Positions 1-9,580 of a stretch of DNA of 64,000 nt are shown piece after piece. Source of the stretch: Megamerina dolium (lineage: Eukaryota; Arthropoda; Insecta; Diptera; Megamerinidae); assembly GCA_963854835.1 (NCBI GenBank), contig OY978525.1, forward strand, positions 82,807,855 to 82,871,854. Reading direction: 5' to 3'. How positions within the stretch are numbered: position 1 is the first letter of the stretch; each line of letters begins with the position of its first letter. The notes beneath the pieces are model-generated. The model had not been told where the DNA came from and made no database searches. It saw only the letters and a list, made by a program, of their open reading frames with translations. Both the position numbers and the translations under genes were made by a program.

Positions 1-2
1 AC

Positions 3-296
3 ATTGAACCGTCAGATGGACTTCAAGTCGCTTCTCCTGTCCAAACCGATCAGAAGACGAGGGTCTCAAAAGAAGTATATATGTATCTTAATGACCCATC
101 AACTGGTAATGATATTTGGCAAAAACATCATTTTTTGAAAGAAGCTTCAAAATTATTCAATACCGCTTTGACATCCTCGGCACCAGTAGAACGACTTTTC
201 TCTTTTGCTGGTATAGTTAACAGCCCTAGAAGGCATTCCTTGGCTGACTTTTCGTTTGAAAAGTTAGTAATTTTAAAAGCGAATGCTAACTTCTAG
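3..296 (+). CDS. hAT-family transposase, C-terminal end (partial, enters from window edge)
   Basis: The frame is open from the left edge to a TAG stop at 294-296, about 97 codons. The residues SSAPVERLFSFAG followed by a basic stretch and a short hydrophobic tail are typical of the hAT C-terminal dimerisation region, which lets hAT transposases assemble on DNA. Only this last part is in the window, so the DDE catalytic residues and the DNA-binding zinc finger cannot be assessed. The sequence after the stop is AT-rich and I cannot identify a terminal inverted repeat. It could equally be a domesticated hAT-derived gene, but the surrounding transposon debris favours an element remnant. Confidence 0.75.
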   Translation: MEPSDGLQVASPVQTDQKTRVSKEVYMYLNDPSTGNDIWQKHHFLKEASKLFNTALTSSAPVERLFSFAGIVNSPRRHSLADFSFEKLVILKANANF

Positions 297-298
297 TT

Positions 299-1395
299 TA
301 TTTTTCATATTTGTTATTATGTTTTCTTTTCCTTCAATTGAATGATTGTTGTTTGTAGTACTACTACTATTGTTTTTCATTTGTATTTCTAATTATATGT
401 TGAATATATGTAAAAATTAACTAGTTCGAGTATTTTCTGTTTGAAACATATTGATAAACGAATCGTAAAAACGATGTTGTTGAAAAAGAAATCGAAATAA
501 TTTAAAAAACTGAAAAATAATCTGGAAAAATCAAAAATAATAAAAAAAAATCAAAAAACTCAACAAACTCAAGAAAAAATCAAAAATAATCAAAAAAAAA
601 AAAATACAAAAAATCGGGATTATTTCTTTGATTATTTTTAATTATTTTTGATTTTTTTCATTAATCTGAACTAATCATTGATTATTACACGATTTTTTGG
701 CAATCACAATGATTAATAATCTATTTTTTTAAAAAGTGAAATTAATAATGATTATCTTTCTAGTCGAAAATTAAATTATTATTAATTTTAATTGGAATTT
801 AACAGGTCTGGTGTGAACCAATGCGACTGAAATCGACGAAAGACGAACAATTTGATGTGTTGAAGTGTCTTCCTCTTGATTTTGGTGCCGCGTTGGATGG
901 CATGAAATGACAAAATCTTCAAAAAATGCCAAAAATTCAATTGCAAGTACTGTGTTGCCGGTTGTGTGCAATTATGAATGAAAAATATAGTATTTTGCTG
1001 AGCTTACGTACATATACTTTTTACATAAGCAAATACATAGAAAGAAACGAAATTGAGAGAGTTTTTCTCAATTTGATTGTATAGTGCAGATATGTATGTA
1101 CGTATGAATGAAAATTGATTGCACATGCGTACTGGATATTGATAACCCACTTTTATTTTTCAAATAACGATATTTATTATAATACATACATTAAATATTT
1201 TCAATTCTAATTTTTTTTATAAAATAAGATGTTGTTTTTGAAAAAATTAAATGAAATAAATAAATCCGAGTTCAAAATTTTTTAAGGTTATATGTACAAA
1301 TAAAGAACGAGCAGACGACAGTAGGAAAAAATATTTTAAAGTGTTTAACATTATAAGCTTAATTATTTCTTGTGATCGCTATATAGGGATATAAG
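299..1395. other. AT-rich spacer, no gene recognised
   Basis: No coding region with recognisable motifs. A 66-codon frame at 771-971 (minus) has no family features. The stretch includes the low-complexity block at 480-690 and ends at the Tigger-like element. Confidence 0.6.
480..690. repeat. A-rich low-complexity block with repeated AAAAATCAAAAATAAT-like units
   Basis: About 200 bp made of variants of AAATCAAAAAT on the plus strand, turning into T-rich complementary units after about 610 (ATTATTTTTGATTTTTT). The two halves are partly inverted, so the block could fold back on itself. No element is assigned. Confidence 0.6.
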
Positions 1396-1710
1396 TACAG
1401 TCGAACTTCTCTATAATGAATTGATTTCAAACACACAACTTTTTCGTTCCAATTTCATTGTATTTTGATCTCCTTATAATGAATTTCCATAGAATGAAGT
1501 TTTCTATACAATGAAGCAATTTTGCAGGTGTAAATTTGACTCACATGCGTTTTTGTCTCCATATAATGAATTTTTCAAACAATGTTCTGGAAACTCGTGG
1601 AGTTCCGGCTATGGCAAGTACATATTTATTTATTAGTTTTGTGTGCATACATACATATTTTAATCCTAATGCCAAATAAATGTGTGATGTACATTAATTT
1701 TACATTTATA

Positions 1711-1944
1711 GAGTCAGATAACGATGAAGAAGAACCGGCCGGTGATGAATTGGCTGACGTCAATAAGACGATACCTACATTGGAGCACGTTTCTTCATCA
1801 ATTGATGTACTTCGAACTTTTGTGAAGATGAGGCGTAACGTGCCGACTAATGTATTTAAATCTGTTAATGTATTAGAAGGTTTTGTTGAGGAAGAGAAAT
1901 GGAAGAGTGGAATCCAAACTAAAATACCTGATTATTTTAAATAA
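1711..1944 (+). pseudogene. Tigger/pogo transposase, C-terminal tail
   Basis: The in-frame stretch begins with an acidic run (ESDNDEEE), continues through a helical region (residues like IDVLRTFVKMRR and NVLEGFVEEEK) and ends TKIPDYFK followed by TAA. This resembles the end of Tigger/pogo transposases, which lies downstream of the DDE catalytic domain. No CENP-B-type DNA-binding domain or catalytic aspartates are present. The upstream 43 codons of the same frame look non-coding, so I start the call at the acidic segment. Confidence 0.6.
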
Positions 1945-2098
1945 AAATGGAAAAAAAATATAATTTTTATATAATGGTTTTGTTATTTGGTATTAGAAGG
2001 TTTTGTTGTGGAAGAAAAATGGAAAAGTGTAACCCAAACTAATATGCCTAATTCTTTTAAATAAAAAGTGGGGGAAAAATATAATTTCTGTATAATGA
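1870..2098 (+). repeat. Tandem duplication of the Tigger-like 3' coding end
   Basis: The sequence from TATTAGAAGGTTTTGTTG through the terminal TTTTAAATAAA and following A-rich DNA occurs twice, at about 1870-1976 and 1990-2098, with scattered substitutions. The second copy duplicates the last codons of the transposase tail inside the element. Confidence 0.75.
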
Positions 2099-2163
2099 AG
2101 TTTCTATATAATGAAGTGATTTTCTGGTCCCGTCAAGATTCATTATAGGGAAGTTCGACTGTA

Positions 2164-3053
2164 TATGAAAATATCACATGAATGATTCTCTTTGCTTTCC
2201 GTTTATAATCGTTTATATACGTATTGGTAGAAAATATTTTCTCATATTCAAACATCACCCAGAGTGTTGTTACAAAATTGTCAATGGTATACAGAGAGGG
2301 AGAGAGAAGTGATAATATGCCAATTTGTGGTTCATGTATCAAAATTCTCAAAAATTTGCAACTATATTTACCATTTCAATGGCTTCTTTTTTATTTCACT
2401 CATTAAAAGAATACATTGAAATTTATACGATGACATTCGATTTACTCGATTATTGCACAATCACTCAAAAAGCTACCATGCAACTATATTTCCTATATTA
2501 TCCGTCTACTCTTGTTATTCTACCCTCTTTGCAACTAACAAGTTGATAACAACAAAATATTGTAATAACAATGTAAATAAGAAAAGATCACCACATTCAG
2601 ATGTTTTTCATATTGTTCATTTTCTTCACAAATCCATATTGTATTTGATACACTTATCTTTAAATTCCGGATTCATTATGCTATGAGCAGGATACTTCTA
2701 TCGCACAACCTCGCAGTCCTACAGGCCATCCCATCCAATGCATGCGACTACCAATATCTTTCCACTTCCCAATATTTCGCACAAGCTCACTGACCACGTC
2801 AACTCACAACACACACACCATGTACGTGCGCATGTGTGTGTGTGTATTTATATAAATATATGTGTGTTTTTTTATTCGAAGGGGGAATCTTTCATAGATA
2901 CCGGCAGCCATAGACGGCATGTACGATTCATACTGTCCGCTAATGATACATCTCATTCGGGACCACGCCCAGTCATTATTATCTTACTATGCTGGACTTG
3001 CGAACCAGTACGCCTACGTACTAAACCCTTAACTCCGACTTCTGTAGCTTGTA
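2164..3053. other. Unassigned spacer with a small TG-rich tract
   Basis: No recognisable gene. A short (TG)n and TATATA tract lies at about 2826-2872. The region ends at the poly(T) that marks the 3' tail of the minus-strand LINE. Frames of 60-123 codons here show no family features. Confidence 0.5.
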
Positions 3054-3142
3054 TTTTTTTTTGGCCCTGCGGGACCGCCGTTAAACACTACTTCGCAGGA
3101 CCGAGCTAGCCCAAAAAGGCTCTTCACACACGCCCTACAGGG

Positions 3143-3508
3143 TTATTCATCCGTCGCATGTATATTTCTACTTCTACGCTGGCTTTCTTTCGTCCTGAGC
3201 TCCTGGAGCGCTACTGCCGACCATTCCTTTATCTTAGCCCACATCAATCTCGATTGCAGCATGTGGTTCACAATATTATCGGGTGTTATCCTTTCGTTTA
3301 TTAACCTCTCTATATCCGCTCTCTGTGCTACATATCTCGAACAAGAGAAAAATATATGCTCTGCGTTTTCACCGACACTGCTGTAGAAGGAGCATTCTGT
3401 CGCTTCATCGTGCCTGAATCTGAGAAGGTACTCCCTGACACAGCCCGACAAAAACTGCGCCAGGTAAAAGTCTGTCTCTCCATGTTTTCTATCGACCCAG
3501 GCTTGCAC
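3143..3508 (-). pseudogene. R1-like LINE ORF2, C-terminal cysteine/histidine region
   Basis: Contains FYLAQFLSGCVREYLLRF followed by an ENAEHIFFSCSRY motif, the cysteine-histidine segment found after the RT in R1-type ORF2 proteins and thought to help bind RNA or DNA. It is out of frame with the RT segment at 3566-5071, so a frameshift lies in between (about 3509-3565). The stop is at its lower-coordinate end, just before the 3' UTR. Confidence 0.75.
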
Positions 3509-3565
3509 GTTCCTGACGAGCTTGTGCGTCCACCTTCCTTTTTCTGCGGCGTCTTCTTGTGTTTG

Positions 3566-5071
3566 CTACTCGTCGAAGCTCATCTGTCTCTTCTCTTTAC
3601 GTTCATCAGCCGTTAGTCGCCTATTCATATTTTTTGCTCTATTGTAGACTCTGCTCAGCTCTGAAGCCATTATGTCTGGCGGCATAATGCCAGATATAAA
3701 ACCGACTGCCTCGTGCGACACTGTTCTAAAAGCGCAGGCAACTCTTATGGCGCTTAGCCTAAAAACTGCATTCGCATTCTTGACATATGTTTTTTGACGC
3801 AGGGCTCTTCCCCATATAGGCGCGGCATACATCAATACCCACTGGCTTACTTTAGCCAGGAGTGCTCTCCTACTCTGGCTAGGGCCCCCAATGTTCGCCA
3901 TGATTCTCGTCAGAGCCGTTTTCACTGCAGCCGCCTTACTACATGCCTTATCAATATGAGCCTTGAAATTGAGTCTGGCGTCAATCATCACACCAAGGTA
4001 CCTCAATGACGATTCGGTTGGGACATTATAGCCGTCAATGTTCAGGGAGATTGTTTCCATTTTTTTCCTGCTCGAAATAAGGACCGCCTCTGTTTTCTGT
4101 CCTGCAAGCTGGAGCTTTGTCATCGTGAGCCACTCCTTAATCTTCGACGCTGTCTCATTGTAGATGCTCTGAATCTGGTAAAGTTCCTTCGCAACGATCG
4201 TCACAGCAATATCGTCCGCATGCCCAATTATCTGAGCTTCCTTTGACAGCGAGAGGTGTATCACCCCATCGTACAACACATTCCATAACAACGGGCCCAG
4301 TACGGAGCCCTGCGGTACTCCGCTCGTTACAACATAGCTTTTGGGACCTTCGTCGGTATTGTATAATAACACTCTGTTAGACAGATAGCTGTTTATTATC
4401 CGCAGCAGATACACAGGTGTTTTCTTCGCCTTCAGCGCCCTCATGATATGTGGCCAATAAGCCGAGTTGTAAGCATTTTGCACATCAAATGTGACAACTG
4501 CGCAATATTTTATGTCGCTATGCATCCATCTGACGCCCTCTATCGCCTTGCACGCAATGGCCGTTAGTTTTCCGACTGCTTCTATGGTGGATCGATGTCT
4601 CCTAAAGCCAAATTGGTGCGCAGACAAGATAGGCGACTCACCTTCTAGATGATGCTCCAGACGTGTGCAGATCAGCCTCTCCAGTATTTTGCCCATCATG
4701 TCGATCATGCATAATGGTCGATACGCACTCGGCTCACCTGCCGGTTTATTCGGTTTCTGAAATAGGACTAGACGCTGCTTCTTCCACACTTTCGGAAAAA
4801 CCCCTTCATCCAAGCAACGCGTATAAAGCTCAGCGAAAACCTTCGTATTATGTTTAAGGGCGATCTTAAGCGCCTTGTTCGGGATACCATCAAGTCCAGG
4901 CGCCTTTGTGTTACCGAACCTCTCCGCCTCCCCGATTATCACTGCTTCCTCTACTGCGGGTGTCACCACACTTGGTTGTGAATCTTGCTCCGGGAAAAGC
5001 GTTTTCACCACCTTTTCTAGGAGAATAGGGCAGGTTGGTGCTTGCCCTCTACCATCTTTGACCTTCATCAT
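3566..5071 (-). pseudogene. R1-like LINE ORF2, reverse transcriptase domain
   Basis: An open stretch of about 500 codons holding the RT fingers and palm: KAPGLDGIPN near residue 57, HQFGFRRHRST near 150, the first catalytic aspartate in VVTFDVQNAY near 195, GVPQGSVLGPLLWNVLYD near 252, and the second catalytic motif as GHADDIA near 284 instead of the usual YADD or FADD. Replacement of the aromatic residue by histidine probably weakens activity. A thumb-like region and a CAFRTVSHEAV motif follow. The frame is broken at both ends relative to its neighbours. Confidence 0.85.
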
Positions 5072-5080
5072 GACTATTTT

Positions 5081-5394
5081 CTACGCGTCGCCCCAGGGGT
5101 TGTCGTCCACTTTTTCACAAAGTTCTTTAAAGCACGAGGACTTGCGTCTTTTTATCGCCTTCTTAAACTCCTTGCGCTTTTTCTTGAAGCATTCACGCAG
5201 TCTTGTATGCTCCGCTGTACCTATGCTTCTTTGGGAGAGTCGTCTGGCTCTATGACATTCGCTTCTTAGCGTATTAATATCATCGTTCCACCAATATGCG
5301 CGCTTTCTAGACATATTCTGTCCTTTCCTGCACATGGCAGCGTCGCAGTCTTTGCTAACTACTTCACCAACATGTCGGCTTGTCCGTCCACGTT
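5081..5394 (-). pseudogene. R1-like LINE ORF2, linker between endonuclease and RT
   Basis: The segment has AYWWNDDINTLRSECHRARR followed by a lysine-rich helix and DNPWGDA, which matches the region preceding the RT in R1/Jockey-group ORF2 proteins. It is separated from the RT frame by a frameshift at about 5075. The upper-coordinate end merges with the terminal repeat of the DD41D mariner copy, so the first codons of the open frame are mariner sequence and are excluded. Confidence 0.65.
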
Positions 5395-6319
5395 TTTCCA
5401 TTAGGGACATAACAATTTCGTATCGTTATATGAACGCACCCTTAAACTTTTTGAATCAACTGTCAATGTCAAAACGTTAGTTAAAGTCAACATTTTCATC
5501 ATGGTAAAGTTCACGAACCAGCAACGTTTGGAAATTATTAAAAATTACTACCGAAATTCAGAGTCGGTGGTCGTAACTTTAAGAGCGAAAAATCATCTTC
5601 AGCGATGAAGCTCAGTTCTGGCTCAATGGCTTTGTCAATAAGCAAAGTATGCGTTATTGGTCATCAACAAACTCACAAGTGCTTCTTGAGACACCGTTGC
5701 ACCCGCAAAAAGTTACTATTTGGTGCGGTTTTCCTGCCGGAGGTGTCATTGGGCCGTATTTTTTCGTGAATGAAAACGACCGCCATGTTACCGTCAATGG
5801 AGAGCGCTATCGTGCTATGTTGGAAGATTATTTGTGGCCAGAATTGAATGAACTTGACATCAGCGATATATGATTTCAACAAGACGGTGCCACCTGCCAC
5901 ACAGCTCACGTCAAATTGATTTATTGCAAGACGAATTCGGTGAACTTGTTAACTCGAGAAATGGTCCGGTCGAATGGCCGCCTCGTTCATGCGATCAACA
6001 CCATTAGATTTCTTTTTATGGGGTTTTATCAAGTCACTGGTCTATGCCAACAAGCCAGCAACTTTAGACGAGCTCAAAGACAACATCCAACACGAAATTG
6101 CCAACGTTCCGGTCGAAATTTGTGCTAGAGTGTTGGAAAATTGGGTCCAAAGAATCGACCGCTGTAAACGGGCTCGTGATGGTCATATGACCGAAATCGA
6201 ATTTCATTCATAAAATGTAATGCTTGCAATATATCCACAATAAATTTGAACTCAATATCTCAAATATTTCTGTGTTTTATTAATAGATAAAACTGTTATG
6301 TCCCTAATGGAAACCCCTT
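5395..6319 (+). mobile_element. DD41D (rosa-type) mariner, internally deleted copy 1
   Basis: The right end reads GTTATGTCCCTAATGG then AAACCCCTT followed by TA at 6320. The left end carries the complementary CCATTAGGGACATAAC at 5398-5413, but its outermost bases no longer match the right end, so the left tip is truncated or replaced at the LINE boundary. The AAGGGG-type tip resembles the AAGGGTTATCC tip of the two other DD41D copies in the window, but internal sequence shows a separate subfamily. The right TA is within 2-4 bp of the BEL LTR start. Confidence 0.8.
5501..6213 (+). pseudogene. DD41D mariner transposase, copy 1 (deleted and frameshifted)
   Basis: Begins MVKFTNQQRLEIIKNYYRN, the start of the helix-turn-helix region, then jumps after about 30 codons straight to IIFSDEAQFWLNG, which holds the first catalytic aspartate. 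The rest of the DNA-binding domain is deleted and the junction changes frame. The second aspartate sits in FQQDGATCHTA (after an in-frame TGA replacing Trp at about 5871) and the third in STPLDFFLWG, which has shifted frame again. The C-terminus ends EIEFHS then TAA. At least one stop and two frame changes make it non-functional. Confidence 0.8.
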
Positions 6320-6350
6320 TATATGTATGTACCTATTTCTATAAATTGTA

Positions 6351-7623
6351 AAGGGTTATCCATTTTGCGGTTTCAAAAGTAAATGTAAATAAAACACATA
6401 TAAAATATTTTTTATCATGATATTTCTTTTTTATTTTAAAGTTTGAACGTTGACATTATGTGTGAAATACTACATCATTTAAATGACCACCACGCGAATT
6501 ATTGCAAGCATCGATTCTTTTGAGGTAATTTTCGACCACTTTTTGACACATATTGGGCGGTATCTCAGCCATAACGTGACGAATGTTGGTTTTTAGGTGC
6601 TCAAGAGTTAAAGGTTTATCTGCATAGACACGGTCTTTCGCGTAGCCCCACAAAAAAAAGTCAAGCGGTGTCAAATCGCATGATCTTGTGGCCACTTGAT
6701 ATCGCCACGACGAGAAATTACGCGGCCAGAAAATTTCTCTTGCAATAAAGCCATATTCGCTCGAGTTGTGTGCCACACCGTGTGTGGCACCGTCTTGTTG
6801 AAACCACATATTCTCTAAGTCGTATTCTTCAATAGCAGGCAAAAAAAAGTCGGTTATCATATGACCACAACGCTCCGAATTGACGGTGACAGTCGTTCCA
6901 TCGTCGTTTTCGAAGAAGTAAGGTCCAATCACACCTCCGGACCAACGAGCGCACCAAGCAATGACTTTTTGTGGATGTAGTGGCCTCTCTTCAATTACTT
7001 GAGGATTCTCAGAACCCCAAATACGACAATTTTGTTTGTTAACAGACCCACCGAGTGAGAAATGAGCTTCGTCGCTGAAGAAAATTTTGTTCGAAAAATC
7101 GCCGTCCACCGCCTGTTGTTCAAGCACCCATTCGACGTATCTACGACGTTGTGAATGGTCAGCTGGCTTCAGTTGTTGTGTGAGCTGGATTTTATATGGA
7201 TGTAGGTGTAGATCCAAATGCAAAATACGCCATAATGTGCCGTAAGACAGTCCTAATTCCTGAGAACGACGAGGAATCGACACATTCGGGTCTTCGGCAA
7301 CACTTTCACTTACAGCAGCGGTATTTTCGGTGGTACGAGCGAAACGATTATGCACAGGCCTTACAATATCTGTAACCGATCCAGTCTCTTCATATTTCTT
7401 CACAATTTTGCCAATTGCTTGCGTAGTTGGACGATTATGTAAACCATAATCTCCTCTTAAAGCACGATATGTGGCTGTGGCAGAATCACCATTTTTGTAG
7501 TAGGTTTTTAAGTTAAGCGAAAATCAGGCTTTGAACTGAAAAAGAAAGAAATTGTTTTAACAACTCAGTTTGACAGATGTCGAATTCTAGCATACTTTTG
7601 AAACCGCGAAATGGATAACCCTT
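6351..7623 (-). mobile_element. DD41D (rosa-type) mariner, copy 2, inserted in the BEL LTR
   Basis: Terminal inverted repeats begin AAGGGTTATCCATTT on each side and extend through GCGGTTTCAAAAGTA. Target TA duplications are at 6349-6350 and 7624-7625. The element is 1273 bp and its transposase reads on the minus strand. The uninterrupted target site is visible at about 13100-13125 in the second BEL LTR (ATAAATTGTACTT), so the insertion boundaries are confirmed by a paralogous empty site. Confidence 0.93.
6456..7525 (-). pseudogene. DD41D mariner transposase, copy 2 (defective)
   Basis: The long frame (6456-7403) starts within the helix-turn-helix region; the upstream sequence still codes for KNGDSATATYRALRGDYG, but about 22 bp including the first codons after the initiator is missing compared with the copy at 36262. 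The first catalytic aspartate is in FFSDEAHFSL. Around the second aspartate (FQQDGAT) a small palindromic insertion at 6770-6790 has replaced CHTT and shifted the frame, which then returns before CDLTPLDFFLWG with the third aspartate. The C-terminus ends NDVVFHT. About 315 codons are open but the catalytic middle is scrambled. Confidence 0.88.
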
Positions 7624-8038
7624 TACTTATTTATATTCATTTTATATGAAAACGTTTGATTCTTGTATATAACCGCTAGTAAAGTCCACTTACAATTCAT
7701 AAACACAAAATGCAGCGTCATTATTATATAACCGCTGATGAACCAGAACAACGTCACTGTTATTACGTATGGTGAACAATATGCGTTGCCTAAATATGTT
7801 GTCAAGGCAAAATATATGTTTATATGTTTAATTATTGTATATAACTTTTATATGTTTATTTTAAATAAATATAGTTCGACGTCAATTGAACCACAACCAC
7901 AGTGCCCCTCACTAAGTTGTTAAACGAATAAATCCAGGTTTAAGTTCCTGTATTTGCATTCCTGGTACTTGACATAAGCAATACAGGTTTAAGTTCCTGT
8001 TTTTACTTCTTACGAAAGTTACGAAGTCTAGAGCATTT

Positions 8039-8050
8039 TGGTGACCCCGA
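8039..8050 (+). promoter_or_regulatory. Primer-binding site of the BEL/Pao-type element
   Basis: TGGTGACCCCGA begins three bases after the 5' LTR end. The first 12 bases equal the complement of the 3' end of an insect tRNA-Trp-like sequence (known from memory of that tRNA); the following bases diverge. This is the place where minus-strand DNA synthesis would start. Confidence 0.6.
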
Positions 8051-8189
8051 AAGTCCCTGATAGATAGACACGTCTATTGTATTGAAGAAGATAATTGGTA
8101 AAGAAATTCCTGACCCCGGCAACCTTCTGATACCAAGAGTTAGCATTATCAAAGAGCATTATCTATAACGTAAAAAAGGATTCAGCCTA

Positions 8190-8652
8190 CAGAAAGGCAC
8201 TTGAGTACTTTGAGGATCGGCTGCTACGAAGATGAAGCTAAAGGACACACTTTGGGGGCAGATTCAAGATGTGTATTTCACAATACAGTAATCGGTTCAA
8301 GATCTTTTGAAGGAAGGATACGACATGGACTCATACAAGAATCTTGAAGAAATGATAATCAACACTTTTGCTTTGACGACCAATTATGTACCACACAACT
8401 TCGGATCTGCATAAAATAGTAATCTTCTTGAGATCCTATGCTGCTACACTTACTCGTCAAGAAATTGGATCGAGGCATCCAAAGGAGCATCAGCTTATCA
8501 AACACTTTTTGACGTTTCTCGAAGCACAATTCCAATCAATGGAATTTATCGGGCACAAAGGAGAATCACAAAGAACATTTACTACAACCACGCAGAAGAT
8601 CAACAATGCAACAAATTATGCAACATCAGTTCCCATTCTAGAAACCAACTGA
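8190..8652 (+). pseudogene. BEL/Pao gag fragment
   Basis: Downstream of the primer site, broken frames encode gag-like helices; the clearest is 8386-8652, with residues such as KEHQLIKHFLTFLEAQFQSME, cut here to the family signature HQLIKHFLTFLEAQ. This is the region in BEL/Pao gag proteins where LEAR-type helices occur before the zinc knuckles. Several stops interrupt it. The gag stops where the Jockey LINE begins, and BEL sequence resumes at about 11921, so the LINE interrupted this element. Confidence 0.6.
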
Positions 8653-8689
8653 ATTCTGAAGAAAAATAAAAAACCAAACAAAAAACGAA

Positions 8690-9543
8690 AAGCTTAAGGA
8701 TCGCCAGAGCCTAAAATAGCTAAAACGAGCGCTACAAAATCGCTTGACTTTGTATTAGAAAAAAATAGTGAAAAATATGAGCCTCGCCCTCCAATTATGA
8801 TATCAAATATAACAAACTACCAAGAGCTATGTAACACAATTAAAAAGCTAGCAAAACATCACTTTACTATCAAATTATTGAACGACATTTATAAAATAAA
8901 CGTTACTCATAGCGATGACTACAGGCCCATAACTAAAATGTTAACATAATCCGATATATATTGGTATTCTTATAAAAATAAACAGACACGTCCTATAAAA
9001 GTTATGATTAAAAATCTACATCATTCGTGTGACCCTAAATTAACTATCGCTGATTTATAAGAGCAAGATTTTAAAGCCACAAACATCATTAATAAACTAA
9101 AAAGGAAAACCAATATTTTTCTGGTTACTTTTGATTCAAACGAAGACATTAAAAAAATATGTAATATTGAGCATATCCTCCACTCAATCGTTGCAGTTGA
9201 GGCTGTGATAACTTCTAATCTGATTCTACAATGTAAGACTTGTCCAGCATTTGGACATACAAAAAATTATTGTGGTAAAACACCAAGATGTGTAAAGTTT
9301 GGCGGAAAACACAGTGCAATAGAACGTAAGAAAACTTCAGATGAAAGACCAAAATGCTGCAATTGTGGTCAATACCACCCTGCAAACTATCGTGGATGTA
9401 TTGTCGCCAAAGAATTGCAAAAAATTCGTGATAAAAAGAATCCTAAACCAAAAATTCATAATTATCGTGCTGAAAATACTGACAAATTACTTAACAAATT
9501 GAATACCAAGAAGAATTCAACAAAACCCTTCAAAAGCGACTGA
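8690..9543 (+). pseudogene. Jockey-clade ORF1 (gag-like nucleic-acid-binding protein)
   Basis: Broken by stops near 8946 and 9057, but conserved wording is clear: ITNYQELCNTIKKL, RPIKVMIKNLHHSC (the RNA-binding-like fold of Jockey ORF1) and a C-terminal zinc region CKTCPAFGHTKNYC, CVKFGGKHS and CCNCGQYHPANYRGC. The second knuckle has lost a cysteine (CVKF for CVKC). Jockey ORF1 proteins package the element RNA and target it to the nucleus. The last 112 codons (9205-9543) remain open, ending TGA. Confidence 0.8.
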
Positions 9544-9580
9544 GCGATCTTGAACAACAAATCAGATCCAATACTAAGCA

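Larger units (their letters stand above)
1398..2161 (+). mobile_element. Deleted Tigger/pogo-like DNA transposon with intact terminal inverted repeats
   Basis: The ends are CAGTCGAACTTCTCTATAAT at 1398 and the reverse complement of a nearly identical sequence ending at 2161, each flanked by TA (1396-1397 and 2162-2163), the Tc1/mariner/pogo target. The 764 bp element encodes only the tail of a pogo-type transposase, so about two thirds of an autonomous element is missing. Copies of ATAATGAA and close variants recur near both ends, as expected of subterminal transposase-binding sites. It cannot move by itself. Confidence 0.85.
3054..5394 (-). mobile_element. 5'-truncated R1-like non-LTR retrotransposon (LINE)
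   Basis: On the minus strand the order is a linker region of ORF2, reverse transcriptase, C-terminal cysteine-rich region, a short 3' UTR and a poly(A) tail, seen as T10 at 3054-3062 on the plus strand. The endonuclease and ORF1 are absent; the element stops at about 5394 where the mariner terminal repeat begins. Such 5' truncation is the usual product of incomplete target-primed reverse transcription. I assign it to the R1 group from the RT wording (KAPGLDGIPN, GVPQGSVLGP). Confidence 0.8.
6322..8035 (+). mobile_element. BEL/Pao-type 5' LTR (copy A), split by a mariner
   Basis: About 440 bp of LTR once the mariner at 6351-7623 is removed. It is recognised because the same sequence occurs, also interrupted, at 13089-13205 plus 17953-18110. 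It holds a polyadenylation signal AATAAA near 7863 and ends TCTAGAGCA at 8035, three bases before a primer-binding site. The left edge is uncertain by several bases because the first mariner copy abuts it. Copy A contains about 145 bp (7685-7830) that is missing from copy B. Confidence 0.75.

Noticed and set aside
2738..3109. 123-codon plus-strand frame
   Set aside because: No family features, low-complexity TG/TA part, and it overlaps the LINE 3' tail.
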